Notes: generated by a model from the letters alone, not told the origin. A stretch of DNA of 60,000 nucleotides from Membranipora membranacea (GCA_914767715.1 OU612073.1:3908001-3968000); one strand, 5' to 3'; positions 10,873 to 24,293 are shown, counted from the first letter of the stretch. Made by a program: numbers and translations.

Positions 10873-11890
10873 TGACTTTGCGAGACTCAACAAAGGTTGA
10901 ATAATATTTCAGCTTACAAGGACTCTCAGATAAAGAAATAAAAATATTGGCAAAACTGAACAGGAAACTTAAATTTTTCCTAGAATAGCCTGTATCAGTT
11001 GGATGGATTTCTCACTGAAAATATCGCTAATGTAGACAAAGGTTTAGGCTATAACTGGAATAACAATTCAACTGGCAGCGGCAAACTCTACTCTTGGGTT
11101 CACCAAACCAACATACATGTACCTCTCTGGAGCAAGGTGCCTTGATCCAAGTGAGCAAATTCGACAGGATTACCTTGAAAAGAGAACTGGAAAAACAGAA
11201 AAAGAGGTAAGCGTACATGAAAAATGGGTTTACCTGGGAATCCACTTTTGCGATCATGAACAATACTGAAGAGAACACACATCTTCAAATAGAATCTGTT
11301 TGGTTCTGTTCTATCCTTACACAGTTCTACTCCCTGCTCAGGCTCTGACACATATTTTGAACTCATTATATTATTATGAACGTTAACATTAAATTTGGTT
11401 TTGATTCTGGATGAAACTTCTTCAATAACATTATTGGATCTTTTTTAATTTCCCTTTAGAAGCTGAAACATGAATGCTATTCTAGGGTTATAGTAAGCTC
11501 TAAATAAATACACTGTAAACATGATTCTCTGTAGAAACATCTTTCAGCTCAATGGCTAACTCTATGTATTAATTATTAACGCTAGAGCTGAGATGGTTGT
11601 CCTGCTATTGATAAATTCATCCCAAAAAAGTGCAAAGATCAAGGCGTCTTCAAGCTTCAGAAGGCAAGGCCTGGTGTTTTGCCATACATACCTGACTCCC
11701 TCTGAAATAAGATCGACCTTATCAAGTATCCCTGTTTTGGTGTTGATACCTCTCTATCGATAAGCTGTTTTTGCCAGCGGTTTTTCAGTAGAGGTGAGCA
11801 AACTGGATCAAGCTTTACTGAAATGCACTGACTCGACGGGAAAAGAAAGTGCATAAAATTTCTATTTTCCTGTGTTGATTTGGTTGTAGA

Positions 11891-14106
11891 ATGGATTGCG
11901 TGCCTGAAATGAGTTCAGATGACACTGAAGAATCTAACCACAGCGTTGGTAGAGTCCCATCCATTTCTGATGACACTGCAGAGCACAGTCAAGTTTTTGA
12001 TTGCAAGTTGTTTCTTGAACAGCTGAAATCTGGCAAACCAATGGCAGACGAACAAATGCTTGAACATCTTAGATTTTTTTACAATAGATCAAATGAAAAT
12101 GATGAGTTTCTCATTGAAAAGGTCATGGGTAACTCTGTTCATTACAAACGGGTAGGTCTAAGCTTAGCTTACAATATCTACCTTTTTGCCTCATCTATTA
12201 ATCCAGTGCAGCTTCAGGGTTTTTCTGTGGTAACAGTATCAGTCAAGTCAAAAACTATGTTGTCTCAAAGTTCACAAGTGCTTAGAGCGAAGTACAAATA
12301 AACAATGAACCGCTAGAGGTTAATTTTTGGGCACAAAAGGAGAAAATTAAATTAAGTTCAGTCATTCCTTGATATGGCACTCCATTCATCATAGCCAGGT
12401 CCTTGCGGAATGGGATATTGCTGTATGTCAATCATGTGTTTGCAGTTGCACACCTCAAGTGTGTTTATATCCCCATTTGCCTCTTCGGTATAGAGTAGCC
12501 AAGTAACAGGTTTCTGCACAGTACCTGGACTCTAGAGGAGTGCTCTCTTTTATAAGTTTGTAATATGGCACTAGCAAAGCATGACATAAATTGAGACCCT
12601 GTGACCAGCCTTCGATATTATGAAAAGTGGTGACTATGTAAATTTGAGCTGTCACCAAATAGCCCACCATTGCGTCGCTATAATTTGTCAAGTTTTATTT
12701 CTCTCTCATTAAAACAAATGTTTGAAAGAGACTCAACACCTTCTGCTCTACTTCTACAGCTGTCAAATGTTTACTGGTTGGGAATGCAGAACATGTTCTT
12801 TGTTCCAGTATGGGCAGCAGCATTTGATGAGAGCAGCAAAACAGGGTGAGCAATGTATAAATCAACATTATACATTTACTTTAGATCACAAATTCAAACT
12901 TACTGTCTGTCTGACTGTGGGTAAGATAGTCTTCAGATAAATATTGTTGATAGCTCAAATGACACATAAGTTTCCGATACAGATTTAAAAGATCGATCTT
13001 CTTTCCATTGGGAATTATCTTTATACTTGTCACAGCTATGCAGCTTGCAGGGCACTTGGGCCACTGGTCATTAGACGTGGGTGATGTAAATCACAAATGA
13101 GAATTTTTTTGTCCTTCTCTGAAGTAATACTGATCAAATTACCCATGCATATGAAAGAATGAATTGATCCCAGGTGTTGCTGTGCTGTCATTTACTAGTT
13201 GTTGTGTTCGATGTTACAGATATGTCATGTTTCCATCAGCAAAAATCCTCAGACCCTTGAGTGAAGCAGTTACTAATTTATCTAAGATAGAGGATGAGGA
13301 GAAGAAATATGAGACAATGAAAGAGATAATGAGAATGGTGGCTGCCCCGATTGCTCTAGCTCTTGAGGCACTACATACAGAGGTGCCTCATCGAAGGTAA
13401 GAAACAATGTAAAAGAAGCTGTGTTCTAGAAAAAACTGACCTATTCTAGGTTATGGATGGAAAGAAAGGCAAAGCAAATGAGTCTGCTATCAAGAACTTT
13501 GATGACATTTCAGTCTAGTCTCTGCTCATTCTTTTACTGATGTTTGATTTGATTATCATAGCCTAATTTCTTTTTCTTGAGACAGCAATGAAGCACCTTG
13601 GTAAACAGTTCAGTTTATTATAAGATCTGTCATTGTCATATGGTCTTAAAAAAGTTGAAACATCTCTGACGTCGCTTTGCTGACCAACATAGCCCTTGGA
13701 CCAATAGTGCTAATAAAATGAGAAAATGTTGGTGCTTGGAGTTATTTAAAAATGATACATACTATTGTGAACTGGATGGGAGGGACCTTTTTAATCTTTA
13801 ATGAAATTGAGAGTGATATGTCGTGAGCAATAAGCTTATAAATTTATCATTCTTTATAGTTGAACTCTGGGAGAAAGATGCAGGGTGCAGGGAGGCTACA
13901 TATTTTAATTTACCATCAGATGTTGAAAGTTAAAACAGTTATGATACCTATCTTTTAGGCCTTCTTTCATCCACAATGAGATCACCATGGACACTGTACT
14001 ATTACCATACTATGAGGAGGAAGCTGGTGTTGTGTCTTATGGTGAGGCGAAGCTGAAGATAACTGAGAAGACATCACGAGGTGGAGTGTCTTATCCAGAA
14101 TCCCAG
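11891..14106 (+). CDS. unrecognised protein, four exons read with consistent phases (incomplete)
   Basis: Exons: 11891-12151, 12760-12845, 13220-13396 and 13959-14106. Phases 0, 2, 2 and 0 agree at every junction, and the donors (GTAGGT, GTGAGC, GTAAGA, GTTATT) and acceptors are acceptable. The ATG at 11891 follows TTGGTTGTAG, so a 5' untranslated exon may lie upstream. The product starts MDCVPEMSSDDTEESN, acidic and Ser-rich. It continues with mostly helical sequence, for example KIEDEEKKYETMKEIMRMV, and a stretch ending GGVSYPESQ. I recognise no family. The 3' end was not found: after 14106 the frame stops within 20 bases. The next plausible exon (about 20961) does not match in phase, so exons are missing or this is a separate gene. 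Consistent phases and lack of stops make coding likely. Confidence 0.6.
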
Positions 14107-16724
14107 GTTATTTTCATTTAGCAGTTTTAGCAGCATTATTATTACAATGTTTTGATGGTTATGTCAGATGACATTTTCTTATGTAACCATCATGCAGGAC
14201 ATCATGCAATGATTTACCCTAATGTAGGGGTACCCAAACCTAGGGCCCGTTGGCCAAATGCTGTCAACAAGATAATTTTAAGCGGACCACTTGCCGTTGT
14301 GTTAACTCACATGCCGCGGCGCAAATGCCTTCTGATACTTATAACTTTTCCTCAGCACATGGTATAAGGGAAGCCGTGTAACTTGTAACGATCTGCACAT
14401 AAATTTAAAAAAACATGGCATCTTGCCAATTCTCAAATAACACGGCTTTGTGCTTGGCAAGATTAAACCGGATCAGTTTATTGATTGAAATTCTGCTAAC
14501 ATCGTCGTTATGTATGTTGATGAGCAGTCCTGTATAAAACTTACTCGGTGATTACTTTTCACTAGCAATGATTTGAACTGTGTGCCGAATATGGTTGCTT
14601 GGAGCTGGATTGACCTTTATTGCAAGGATGCCCAAACCACGGCCATGAACCAAATGTGGCCCACTAGCAAATTTCAAGTGGCACACTTCCCCTTGATCCC
14701 TTATCAGATTTGGATGGTAAAAATTCATTGCATAGCTAGCCTTGTCATGTGGCTTCTTTCTTTTAGAAGCCTAGGCTAATGTTTACTACTCCGGGATTTC
14801 AGAATGTAAGCCATTCTGCACCTTGCTGTACCTAGGCTACATAATCGTTAGCCTAACAAGGGATTTCCCAAGCCATTCTTCACAGAATATCATAACTTTA
14901 CGGGTGTAGTCCACTTTACAAGAACTTACAACTCAAAACAGTGAAATTTGAAATTACAACATTTTATTAAATTATGGTTGTCAACGATTTTTTGCAAAAC
15001 TGCGATTTTGAACAAAAATGGCAGATTAATCAAAAAAGGTTGTCACGTTACAGGTGTTCTAGAATTTTGGCTGGAATGTTCTGGAGTGCCTTTCATTTCA
15101 CAAGTATATTCAAAAGTTTTCCTCTTGCGGGAGGGTGCTACACCCACCCTGGCCTTTGTTTTACCTCTTAAACTTATTGATAACTGCAACGTAATGTCGC
15201 GAAACACCAGAAGATCAGACGAACTAGATAGAGTAGTTTGTGCTTATTAACATACAGAGCCAAAATATACTTGGCACTAAATAAAATGTAGCCTTTTTCT
15301 AAAATAGGTTAGCCGCCTATGATCTTAATACTGGTAAAATTTATGTTGAAAGTGTCAATACAAGACCAGAATAGTATAATACCTAAGACATGATTGAGCG
15401 CACAACGTATGATGGGTCAAAAAAGCTCCTTTCACTAAAATAAAAATCAGTTTTAAAACTTGAAGACGGGAGACATAAAAATCTACATTTTTTACAACAA
15501 AAAAATAGCTGATTCCCTATTAGATTCCTAGATTTCTGTATATGTGAGAGCAAATACTAATATTAATATAATACCTGAATTATCACGCATAGAGGGCGCA
15601 ATATAAAAATAGAACCTTTTGATGGGAATGTGTATGGTAATGAAAATTCAACCTGGAAATACAGCTAACTTACAGCTGAAAACATTGCCATTGAGTAGTA
15701 CTACTCAATCCTCAAAATTGATTGAGATTTAACACATAATATTTTGGTAAAATATTTGTTGTCAGATATTGTTGATTAAAAAAGGTTGATTAAAATCCGA
15801 TGTCATATCACTCGCCCATCCCGAGGCAAGGGCGGCGAAATATTAATGCCTTAATGACTCAGTTCATTAAAAGTATTTTGGCTTCAAGTTGTTGTAGAGT
15901 TATCTTCTCATTTTCATACAATGTCGTACTTAATATGAATTAGAAGCTATCCCACTTTGCCTAATTTATCATATCCCGTCCTTGTATCCAGGTAAACATA
16001 CAAACTTAAATGAGAGAATTCTTTACAGAGGAAGAATCTAGGATCAAAATTGAATGTCTTCAAATATCAGAAATTATACCAGCATACAAGTTCTCCCTGT
16101 ATACAGGTTTTATTTCAAACTCCAAGCACCAAGCAGATTGTGTCAATCTGGTTAAATAACTCTCCGTAAACCCTTATACTTGCAAGATAGCAAGAGAATA
16201 GGTAGCGATAGATATTTGATTTACTATTTCCAATCCAATCCAAATTCAATACTACTGGTTCTAATTTTTGCTGGATGGGGTCAAGGTTTTTGAGTGGGGG
16301 GATTAAATGAGGACGCATAATTCATCTACTGGTACTTGTGTCAACCGACCTTGCCCAGTGATATAAATTAAATTTAAGCCAGGGATACCCATCAAACAAT
16401 TATGAAATATTTCAATCCTAAGAAATACACAAGAAGGCCTGACACTATCACATTTTAAACAAGGATTGATTGAGGAAACAATGTCAATTAAAAATTATTG
16501 AAGATTATTAGGGTTGTTTCAAACATAAATTACTGTCTTTCAAGTAAAATTTTTAAGAATAGATTGGGCAGTGCTTCTGATTTTTGCGAAAATAAATGTC
16601 ACGTTAAAATCCCAAATCCTTCCCTCAAAGAAGCCTTAATAGTAGTAGTATTGTTGTTATGAAGGCATATGATATCAGATATAAAATACTTCTGGTTTCT
16701 AGTTACTATTTGATTATGTAATAT
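14107..16724. other. non-coding interval with degraded hAT-like termini
   Basis: No supported exon. Two stretches in the same orientation, at about 14226 (GGGGTACCCAAACC, then GGCCCGTTGGCCAAATG) and about 14623 (GGATGCCCAAACCACGGCC, then AACCAAATGTGGCCC), resemble the 'GGGTGCCCAAACTACGGCCC' type ends of hAT transposons, as I recall them. They are probably remnants. The rest is AT-rich. Confidence 0.4.
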
Positions 16725-18082
16725 CAGGGCTCTCAACCTGGGAGGATTCGAAACCTGAGTTTTGATATTAGCATGTCCCATAGTGGTACTTTAAAGGTGT
16801 AAAACGCCCTGAGCATAAACAGCTGAGGGTATGTCTGAGATGGTACCGAAATATTGTCGGGTGAAATACCTGGGATTTGAAGATTATGTGCAAAGAATAG
16901 CTGGCAAAGCAAGTCAAAGAATGTATGTTGTTAAAAAAATGTTGCATCTAAGTACAAAGCCATTAGCTTCCATGATGTTCAAAAGTTTTGTAGTTTCCCT
17001 CTTGATGTATTGTCTGCCTGTTTTGCACATGAGCATATATACCATAGACAAGAAATTACTAAGAAAAGTTTTTAATGTTGCCAAGAATTTGAGGCTTGAC
17101 GTAGGCGACCTCGATATTATTGTGCTGTTCTGCTGATGAGCGTCACATCATACAAAATTTCCTAGAGCGATGCCCTCAAATGCAAGTTCCATACATTAGT
17201 AGCAAGCTCCTTTAATGACAAAGTATATGCATCCTTTTCTCGCAACATTTCATGTTTGTAATAGCTAGTAAATCAATAAAAACCTAGAGCATTGCTTGTA
17301 AACATAAAATCGTAAATAATTTTAGATTTGTTCCAGATGAACCAATTCATATGGACTAACCAAGGCCATCGCCACAGGTGAAAATGAATCCCCATGATGT
17401 AAAAATATGTTTGTACAAATATTGTTTTAAAGGCTGACGAATCGAGCCGCCAGGGTAGAAAGGCATATAATTGATGTAATGTGATGCTATTGAAATCATT
17501 GCCTGGATTTATCCGGTTCACCTGCAAAATGACTTTTTTAACATTCCTAAAATTCAAATTTCTATTTAGCCATAATAATCTATTTGCAAATCACTGGGAG
17601 AGCAATAAGAGCATAGCTTATCACAAATGAAATCAAATACCCACAACAAATACCACACATTATTCACATGCAAAAGTTTGATGTCATCTCAGTCTGAACC
17701 GAGATGCTTTGACAGAAAGGCAAGTCGGGCGTAATGTGTTGATATTCAAATTAAAGACTAGGTTCATTCAATCATGTCAAGTTCATTACAAGCTAAATTT
17801 TAAAAGCGTTCTCAAATACAAATTGGAATCTCACATAAATGACTTGAATAGGCAGCGCAGTGAGAGCATAGCTTATCACAACTAAAATCTAATACCTGAT
17901 CATTCATTAATAATATGACATAAATTATTGTAAGGCAACATTTAGCATTGTTTATATATTATTCATCTCTGCCAACGACCAAAATCTGAGTTTTAGCTCA
18001 CATTTTAAAATCCCCTGAGAAGCCTGAGTTGAACCCAAAAATCTGAGTAACTCGGGCTAAATCTGAGTGGTTGAGAGCCCTG
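16725..18082. mobile_element. hAT-like non-autonomous DNA transposon, 1358 bp
   Basis: The ends are perfect 14-bp inverted repeats, CAGGGCTCTCAACC at 16725 and GGTTGAGAGCCCTG at 18069-18082. They are flanked by a 7-bp direct repeat, GTAATAT. A CAGGG start with CTCAAC is typical of hAT ends, which make 8-bp duplications; here only 7 bp still match. The subterminal region on the right repeats CTGAGT several times. No transposase is encoded, and the interior carries a decayed LINE fragment. Two stretches sharing 'gagagcatagcttatcaca' (17594 and 17857 regions, about 260 bp apart) suggest an internal duplication. Confidence 0.75.
16831..17215 (+). pseudogene. LINE reverse transcriptase fragment (C-terminal part)
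   Basis: The frame at 16831-17136 reads CRVKYLGFEDYVQRIAGKAS followed by QRMYVVKKML and SFVVSLLMYCLPVLH. This matches the layout of the region after the palm in many non-LTR reverse transcriptases (VKYLGV ... KASQRLY.LK.L ... Y.SFV.S.L.Y..PV). After a frameshift near 17136 it continues as DERHIIQNFLERCPQMQVPY. Both ends are missing. It lies inside the hAT-like element. Confidence 0.7.
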
Positions 18083-19257
18083 GTAATATTGTCTGTGATA
18101 TGTAATAAATCAATCAAATCAATCAGGTGAAGACCAGAGAAGGCAGGGGAGGGATTTTGTTTTGCAGCTTAATTTGAGTTAGAAGTTTTCCAAATGCAGT
18201 CACCAACAGCTCCTCGGCCATATGCCATCAACAGCTTGAAGTCAATATAGTTAGTTGGGTATCCAGATAAATCACAGTATGAAAGGTTTTTACTATTGTA
18301 TCTACTGTCATGAGGATATTGCTCACTGTGTTAATGGCTGTGATGCCATACAGAGAGCAAGGAGTTACAGGGCCTTAGCCCATGATAATATTCAAAATTG
18401 TATTGTGCTAACCCAAATTATTAGCCATCCTTTTGTAAGCCTCTATAAATAAATAAATAAGCAATCACTACTAGTATGCCTACCTGTAAATATGAGAGCA
18501 CTACATAGTAAATCTTTTGATTGTATGACTAAACAGAGAGACACAATTATGAGATAATGTTGACTCAATCTTGTCACCAAGCTTGTGCTCCTGTTTTTAA
18601 AAACAATTTTAATTAGCCACACAATTAGATATTTTATTGTGAATAGCAACACATGATAACACTCTATGAGAAGAATGCTGTGTGTACAGCCTCTGCTTAC
18701 AATTGATATTGCTAGCATAATGAATTACTCTGTGTTAAACACTTTCCAGCTCCTATCTCAATTTTAACTTATGAATCCCTATGCCCAGTGCCAAGATATG
18801 CACATATTTTGGTAACCTTCCATTTATCATAATAGTTAGATTGCAATTCAGTATTCATAGATCAGCTTCTTGCTATAATCTGTAATCAAAGAGAAACCCA
18901 TGCATCCCAATTGACAAGCCCTCGGGGCTAACAAAACCCCTGACCTCCAACGCATGCGCGCTGTGCGACTGACACTCTAACGTATGTCACCAACTCTTAA
19001 ATCCATCTCATTCTTGATAGCACGCTTTCTGCATCAAACAATCGAAGCTAATCAAATATAATCTATTTTAACCACAATTTCTAAATTAAAAGATTCATAC
19101 CCGTTTGTGTTGACTAAATAAGCCATCACAAAATTACAAAGAAGATCTTTCCGAACCCACAGCAATGAACTCCCTCTTCATTGCCCACAGAGTCAGTATA
19201 TTTTGGAGGCATGTGTCATGTGAGATTATAATAATAATAATAATAGCCATTCGCATC

Positions 19258-19380
19258 ATGGTTGCACTAGTCTAAGTGCCCAGACTCCAAGGCGCAGGGA
19301 GTTACTTGCGCAAACTATTATAGTTTGCGCAAGCAACTCCCTGCGCCTTGGAGTCTGAGCACTTAGACTATGGTTGCACT
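19258..19380. mobile_element. 101-bp palindromic element with 11-bp direct-repeat flanks
   Basis: The core 19269-19369 is nearly one continuous palindrome with arms of about 50 bp: AGTCTAAGTGCCCAGACTCC begins the left arm and its complement ends the right arm. It is bracketed by ATGGTTGCACT at 19258-19268 and 19370-19380, which reads as a target duplication. It codes for nothing and is a minimal fold-back transposon. Confidence 0.85.
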
Positions 19381-20222
19381 AGCTTGCCATGCACTTCTAG
19401 TAGCTTGACTCAGGAGGCTCTACTGGTCGTGGAGCAAGTCGATTGAATAATATAAAACTCAAGCACTTTCTAGACGATCAAATGTTTGACAAAGGTGAAA
19501 AAACCTATATATACATGAAAGTACAACTAAACTACACATGAATAAAAATTTTGTTGAGATATTAATCATTGAAATAAGATGGGAAACCAATCAAGACCAT
19601 TTGTGCCTAAGACTTATTTCCACATTTGAAGTTGAATGATGAGATTTCCTGCTAAATTACTGAATTCGAATCATTTAATTCATGATCAGAATATTTTGTA
19701 AAATGTAGTATTAACAATTTATGATCTTTGGTAATCACAGTATTAGGCTACCAGTAGCAGATTATAATTGTACTTGTTGCATTTGGGACATAGGATTAAT
19801 TGTGCCTCATACATCGATTGAATTGAAAGCTTGTTATAGAAGAGGCTTTGTTTAGACAAAGAGAGTATATCAAAGGCTAAGGTCTCTGGTGTATTGCGCA
19901 ATCGTAAGCACACATCAGGCATACTTTCAAAAAACAGATATACATGTTACATTTTGCTTGCATGCAACTTACAATGATGCAAAAATCGGCATATCTGGAC
20001 AGCCCTATTCTGAATAACCAAAAGAAATTTGGAAGTAATCGGACTATTGGAAGTAGGTGTGCGATACATTACTTTGATAGTAACGGCTGTTTTTTGTAGA
20101 TTTCTTTGAGAAATAATATTTTTTTAAATATTATTGTAGCTCATTGGGTTTATATTGGTATAATACATAATTATATGTGGGTTTAGTTCACCCATGTTAA
20201 ATACACTTCCCTAGAGTGAAGT

Positions 20223-20455
20223 TCAAAGTTTGGTCAGGAGGAGATAATCACCAAAATCAGCCAATACTTTTAATGAACTGAGGACGAGGCCGCAATATCT
20301 GCGCCAATTTGCTCTCAGTTTGCAAGCAGGTCGGAGCACACCTGGGGGCCAACCAATCCCCAGTAGAAGATGGACTGCAGTGGGATTCGAACCCACAACC
20401 TTCAACACCTGCGTGTTGAAGTCCGGCTGCGCTCTAACCAACTGAGCCACCTCCT
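20223..20455 (-). repeat. tRNA-derived SINE (family A), complete head
   Basis: On the reverse strand the head reads GGTGGCTCAGTTGGTTAGAG (A box) and GTGGGTTCGAATCCCACTGC (B box), a tRNA-like start. It is followed by a body that contains the same sequences as the copy at 485-663. I do not call it a functional tRNA gene because the body continues directly and the family is repeated. Confidence 0.8.
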
Positions 20456-20960
20456 ACTGTTGTTCCAATGGTAATAGTTCTGTGATTATTATCAGGAAAT
20501 GAAAGAGGAAACTGGGAGCAGGAATAATGAAGACTGGCTCTCATATTCTATCTGTGAGTAAAATTTCTATATTATCAAAAGAACCAATCCAACTGACAAA
20601 CTGAATGAGTTGTGCCTTCTCCACAGGAAGTAGGCGTGTAGGTGCGCACCCAACCAATACAGTCCACAGTGTTCCCTACTTGCTCACTAACTTTTTAGTT
20701 TTAATATAAAATTTAGAAATTTATCCCAGTATAATAATAAAAATGAATAATGATAGATATTGCTCCTCCAGGTGTTCTTTTTATTTGTTTGTTTTGCTGA
20801 CTCCATGCAGATCACATGTGTCATGATGACTTAACGTTATTGGGCTCTATGTAATCACAATGCTGTTGCAATGCAATCATTTTCATAGTAGAGTCAAGAT
20901 AATATGTACTGTTCTTTCCAATCTAGAGTTGCATCCCTTCTTATTATAGTGATACTCGAA

Positions 20961-23582
20961 ATGATATCGTGTATGATAGATTCCAAAGACAACTTTCCTC
21001 CACACGAACAGAAGGAGACCCTACAAAATAGAGCAATGACTTACTCTAAACAGGCAAAATTTCTACTTGACAAGCTTAAAGATGACAAATTCTGCGAGGA
21101 TGAAACAATGAGACAACACTTGAAGCGCTATTTGGGTAAGCCATGCAATATATGCTGGGAACAAAATGGTTGTTTAGTGCAGTTTAAAAGGGGAAAATAC
21201 CCAATATTGGTTGGTTCAGTTAGACTTGATAGATATCTTAAGATGTCAGTAAAGTGTTACTCATGACAATACCACCAAGAGACTAGCTGGCGGGTGTAAA
21301 CAAAGATAACTCTGATGTGGATTAATTAAGCTCTGAAGAGACAACTTAATTCAACTTAGGCTGATAACAACAAGAAAGGATACAGGCATGTTGCCAACTG
21401 AGATTGGTTGTACTTGTATGGTTGGAAATTCGTCTCTGTCAAAACAAATCAAGTAGATCGGCATCTGGCCATCTACATCCTTTATAGGTTCTGTCTCCCA
21501 ATCCATCATTTTTCTATGTGACAATCACTAGAAATTACATTCATCGCAGAAAAAGGTGGCAGTGTCTTAGGGTAACCAAAATAATGATTCCTAGTAGAAG
21601 CAATGTAATGTTTTACTCCAATTATTATCATTGCAGCCGTAGTTAAAGATAATTTGATGGAAATTGCAAAACCTGCCGAAGTAAAGTCTGACTGGGTTTT
21701 TGTGACAGGCAAACCAGATAGACCAGGACCCAATTCTCTGGACCAACAGAGCTATTACTTTGAGTACCCTCTATGCAAGTGGGCAGCAACTATGATAGTA
21801 AGTACTTTGGGTGGATGCAAGCTTTTTCATAGTTCTATCCAATGCCTCTCAAACTGCTAATGTAGCCCTTTTTATGATCTGGTGCACAGGACCAAGAAAG
21901 TTCATATCTATGCCAAAAGGTGGCCAGAAATAAAACTTCATTTATAAAATTGGCCAGGTAGTATTTGACAGTTTTTCTGGTAAAGCTGATTACAATGGTG
22001 ATTATAGGCAAATTGCGACTGTTTTGGACTGTTTCTTGACTATTAATGTGAGCAGACCCATGAAAACTTGTATATCCACTAATACTGAAATGCTGTTCAA
22101 GATATTGCAAGTTTTAAAATCATTTCGTTATTTTTAAAAACTGGTACAGGCAACGTTTCAGGTTCAGGGAATTTTTTTGGCAATTTTCAGCTAATTATGC
22201 AACACTACGAAGTGTTTATTATCGTCATTGCAATCAGCTCGAAAACTCTACCACAAACAACTGTCAAACACTTTAACTTCACTCAACCTATTTGTGTTGG
22301 GGGGGGGGGGGGATGATACCTTGAGTTTATCATTCATCCATCTCTGCACGGCCGAGGGTAAGCTCACACTTGTTTTAAACTCATCCATCCTGTTAGATGT
22401 CTATCGCTCTGTAAAAGAAAATACTTATCCAGGCTACTCAAGACATAACTTTCAACAGATAAAATTCGCCTCAAACCAAACCAACCTACTGACTGGTTGG
22501 TCGCTATCCCCAACGAATCTGTTAAAATTAAAAATAATATAACTTTCAACACAGGATGATACTGTCTGCCAAATAAAAAAGTGTGTAGAACCTCTCAAAA
22601 TAGTTTCGGATCAACTTTGTGTATGTTGGGAAATCCAAAAACATATAATTGCTTATTTATATGTTTATGGTGAAACCTAAGTAAGAGAAAAATGATGCAA
22701 CAATACTATCTCTTTACAAACCTTATTTTATCCCAGCACATATCTGATGATAGTTACTCTTCAAGACGACTTCCCCTACATACAAAGCTGGAGGAAATTA
22801 AGAGACTGAAATGCCAATCGTGTCTGCTTCGCGACCCAGGTAATAAAATCCATATTTTCCAGAGATTTTTTTCCAGAGATAGAATGCAAAGGCTTTGTAG
22901 GAGGTAGTTGGCCATTAGGTATCAAGTATATCAAGTATCAAGCAATTTTTTAAAACAGCTGCTGTTACATCGTACCCTGCAATATTTAATATATTATACA
23001 AATATTTGACCTTGCTATCTGAAAAAAATTATTTTGATCTGAATTAATTTAATATATTGTTTCCGAAAGGTGCAGATAATTGAACTGAAGTGCCGAGTCT
23101 GCCTGTCTGTTTTGTTTTGCATTGTTCTTAAACCAAGATCCAATACAAAACATTTCCTTGATTACATAAATTAACCTTTTCAGTCAAATTGCCACTAAGA
23201 GCTTATCGACGCCGAACAGAACGTAAATATCCAAAATGTGATGATGAAAAATGCACAATATTCTACTGTAGTTCCTGCTACACAAACAAAGAGCGGTTGT
23301 ATTGCCCAAAAGTTAAGCATGGAACTACGAGCTCCAGAATTGGTACGAATAATACAAGTGATAGTTGGTACATTCTGAAAACCAGTCTACTCCATTTTGT
23401 AATGATCAGTACACACAAATGAATTAGCTGGCGCTGCTTCAACTAGTAATGTAGATATAGTGGAAGAAGTTAGATTGATAACATTTCTCAATGATGAGAA
23501 TCTGCCTCAATTCAATGCCGATGGATCTCTGAAGATGTGCCATGATCGTTGTTTGACGAAAACAGTAAAAAATCCTTCTTAA
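20961..23582 (+). CDS. unrecognised Cys-rich protein, five exons, about 250 residues
   Basis: Exons: 20961-21135, 21637-21797, 22737-22839, 23184-23342 and 23428-23582 (stop TAA). Lengths sum to 753 and all phases agree (1, 0, 1, 1). The ATG at 20961 is the best start I see. The N-terminal part is helical and charged; exon 2 has VKSDWVFVTGKPDRPGPN. Exons 3-4 hold Cys pairs: LKCQSCLLRD, then KCDDEKCTIFYCSSCYTNKE and YCPKVKHG. This is a likely zinc-binding module, loosely like the Cys-rich C-terminus of piggyBac transposases, but that is weak. The last exon ends MCHDRCLTKTVKNPS. The gene may be the front part of the C14-like gene that starts 700 bp downstream. A weak donor (AAGAT|GTGCCA near 23535), a small exon at about 23591 and another donor could join the two in frame, but I cannot establish this. 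Confidence 0.6.
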
Positions 23583-24082
23583 TTCTAGACCTGCTGATAC
23601 TGATACGGAAACACACTTCAAAATTTTGTTTGGAGAAAAAAGTAGAGTGTGAGGTAATGTGGTGCCTCTATACCCGTTTTTTAAAAGGTCCCTACGCCAC
23701 TGTAGCAGAATTTGAGTATATTTAAATTTCAACAAAAAGACCTCATGAAATAGGCAGAGCCCTTTGCTGAGAGTGACTCTGGTACTAGTTTGCGACATTT
23801 TAACATCGCGTAGGAGTTTTTGTGAAGTTCGCTTTAAAAAATGATGAGGCATCAATCTATGGTATTCATCGTTATAGAAAATTTTGCTCTAGCTTTGTGG
23901 AGGAATTTGGCCTTATGGTTATCGCACATCTTCAGGCAACTTGTTTATGGTTTCATTGATTTAAGTGAAAGTAGGGTAGACATAGGCATATTATTGGATT
24001 AAAAATAGAAAATTTAGAAGATGGATAGCCGACCATTTTGCCTGGCAAATCCGTCACTTACATTACATGTGAGCACAGGTCT

Positions 24083-24177
24083 ACTCCAAAAACATGGGTT
24101 TCTGGCAATATGTTACTGCCCCCAAAAACACAAGGAGGGGGGCAGTAACACATCGCCAGGGACCCATGTTTTGGAGT
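24083..24177. repeat. imperfect hairpin element
   Basis: ACTCCAAAAACATGGGTTTC at the left is matched by an inverted copy ending CCCATGTTTTGGAGT, and GTTACTGCCCCC by GGGGGCAGTAAC. The arms are about 42 bp with several mismatches and the spacer is short. Its design resembles the hairpin at 4664-4795, but the sequence differs. Confidence 0.75.
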
Positions 24178-24293
24178 TAGCTAACATGATATCCACTCTT
24201 TCACAAAATTGTGTCGGATTTTATGGGTGAGGCTAGGGCAGGAAACAGCAATCAGATACCAATTTTATCAAACTGTTATGTTTTATTCACCAG

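Larger units (their letters stand above)
8817..11890. other. non-coding interval with a tandem repeat and a large fold-back
   Basis: I see no supported exon here. Known contents are a 61-bp tandem repeat (about 9541-9766), a 550-bp fold-back element (10321-10872) and a CG-rich patch at 10280-10322 (CCGCCCGCCCG). Minus-strand open frames at 11027-11366 and 11657-11854 have no recognisable domain. N-terminal exons of the caspase gene could be hidden here, but I cannot identify them. Confidence 0.45.
18083..20960. other. non-coding interval with a hairpin element and a SINE
   Basis: No supported exon. A frame at 18255-18452 has a Cys/His cluster (YYCIYCHEDIAHC) but no splice context that I can defend. 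The interval contains a palindromic element at 19269-19369, a short ATA run at 19229-19243 and a full SINE on the minus strand at about 20223-20455. Confidence 0.45.

Noticed and set aside
18255-18452. Small Cys/His-rich protein
   Set aside because: The Cys/His cluster is suggestive, but there is no defensible splice context and no partner exon; it may be chance.
20390-20450. Functional tRNA gene on the minus strand
   Set aside because: A and B boxes are present, but the sequence continues into a SINE body that is repeated at 485-663.
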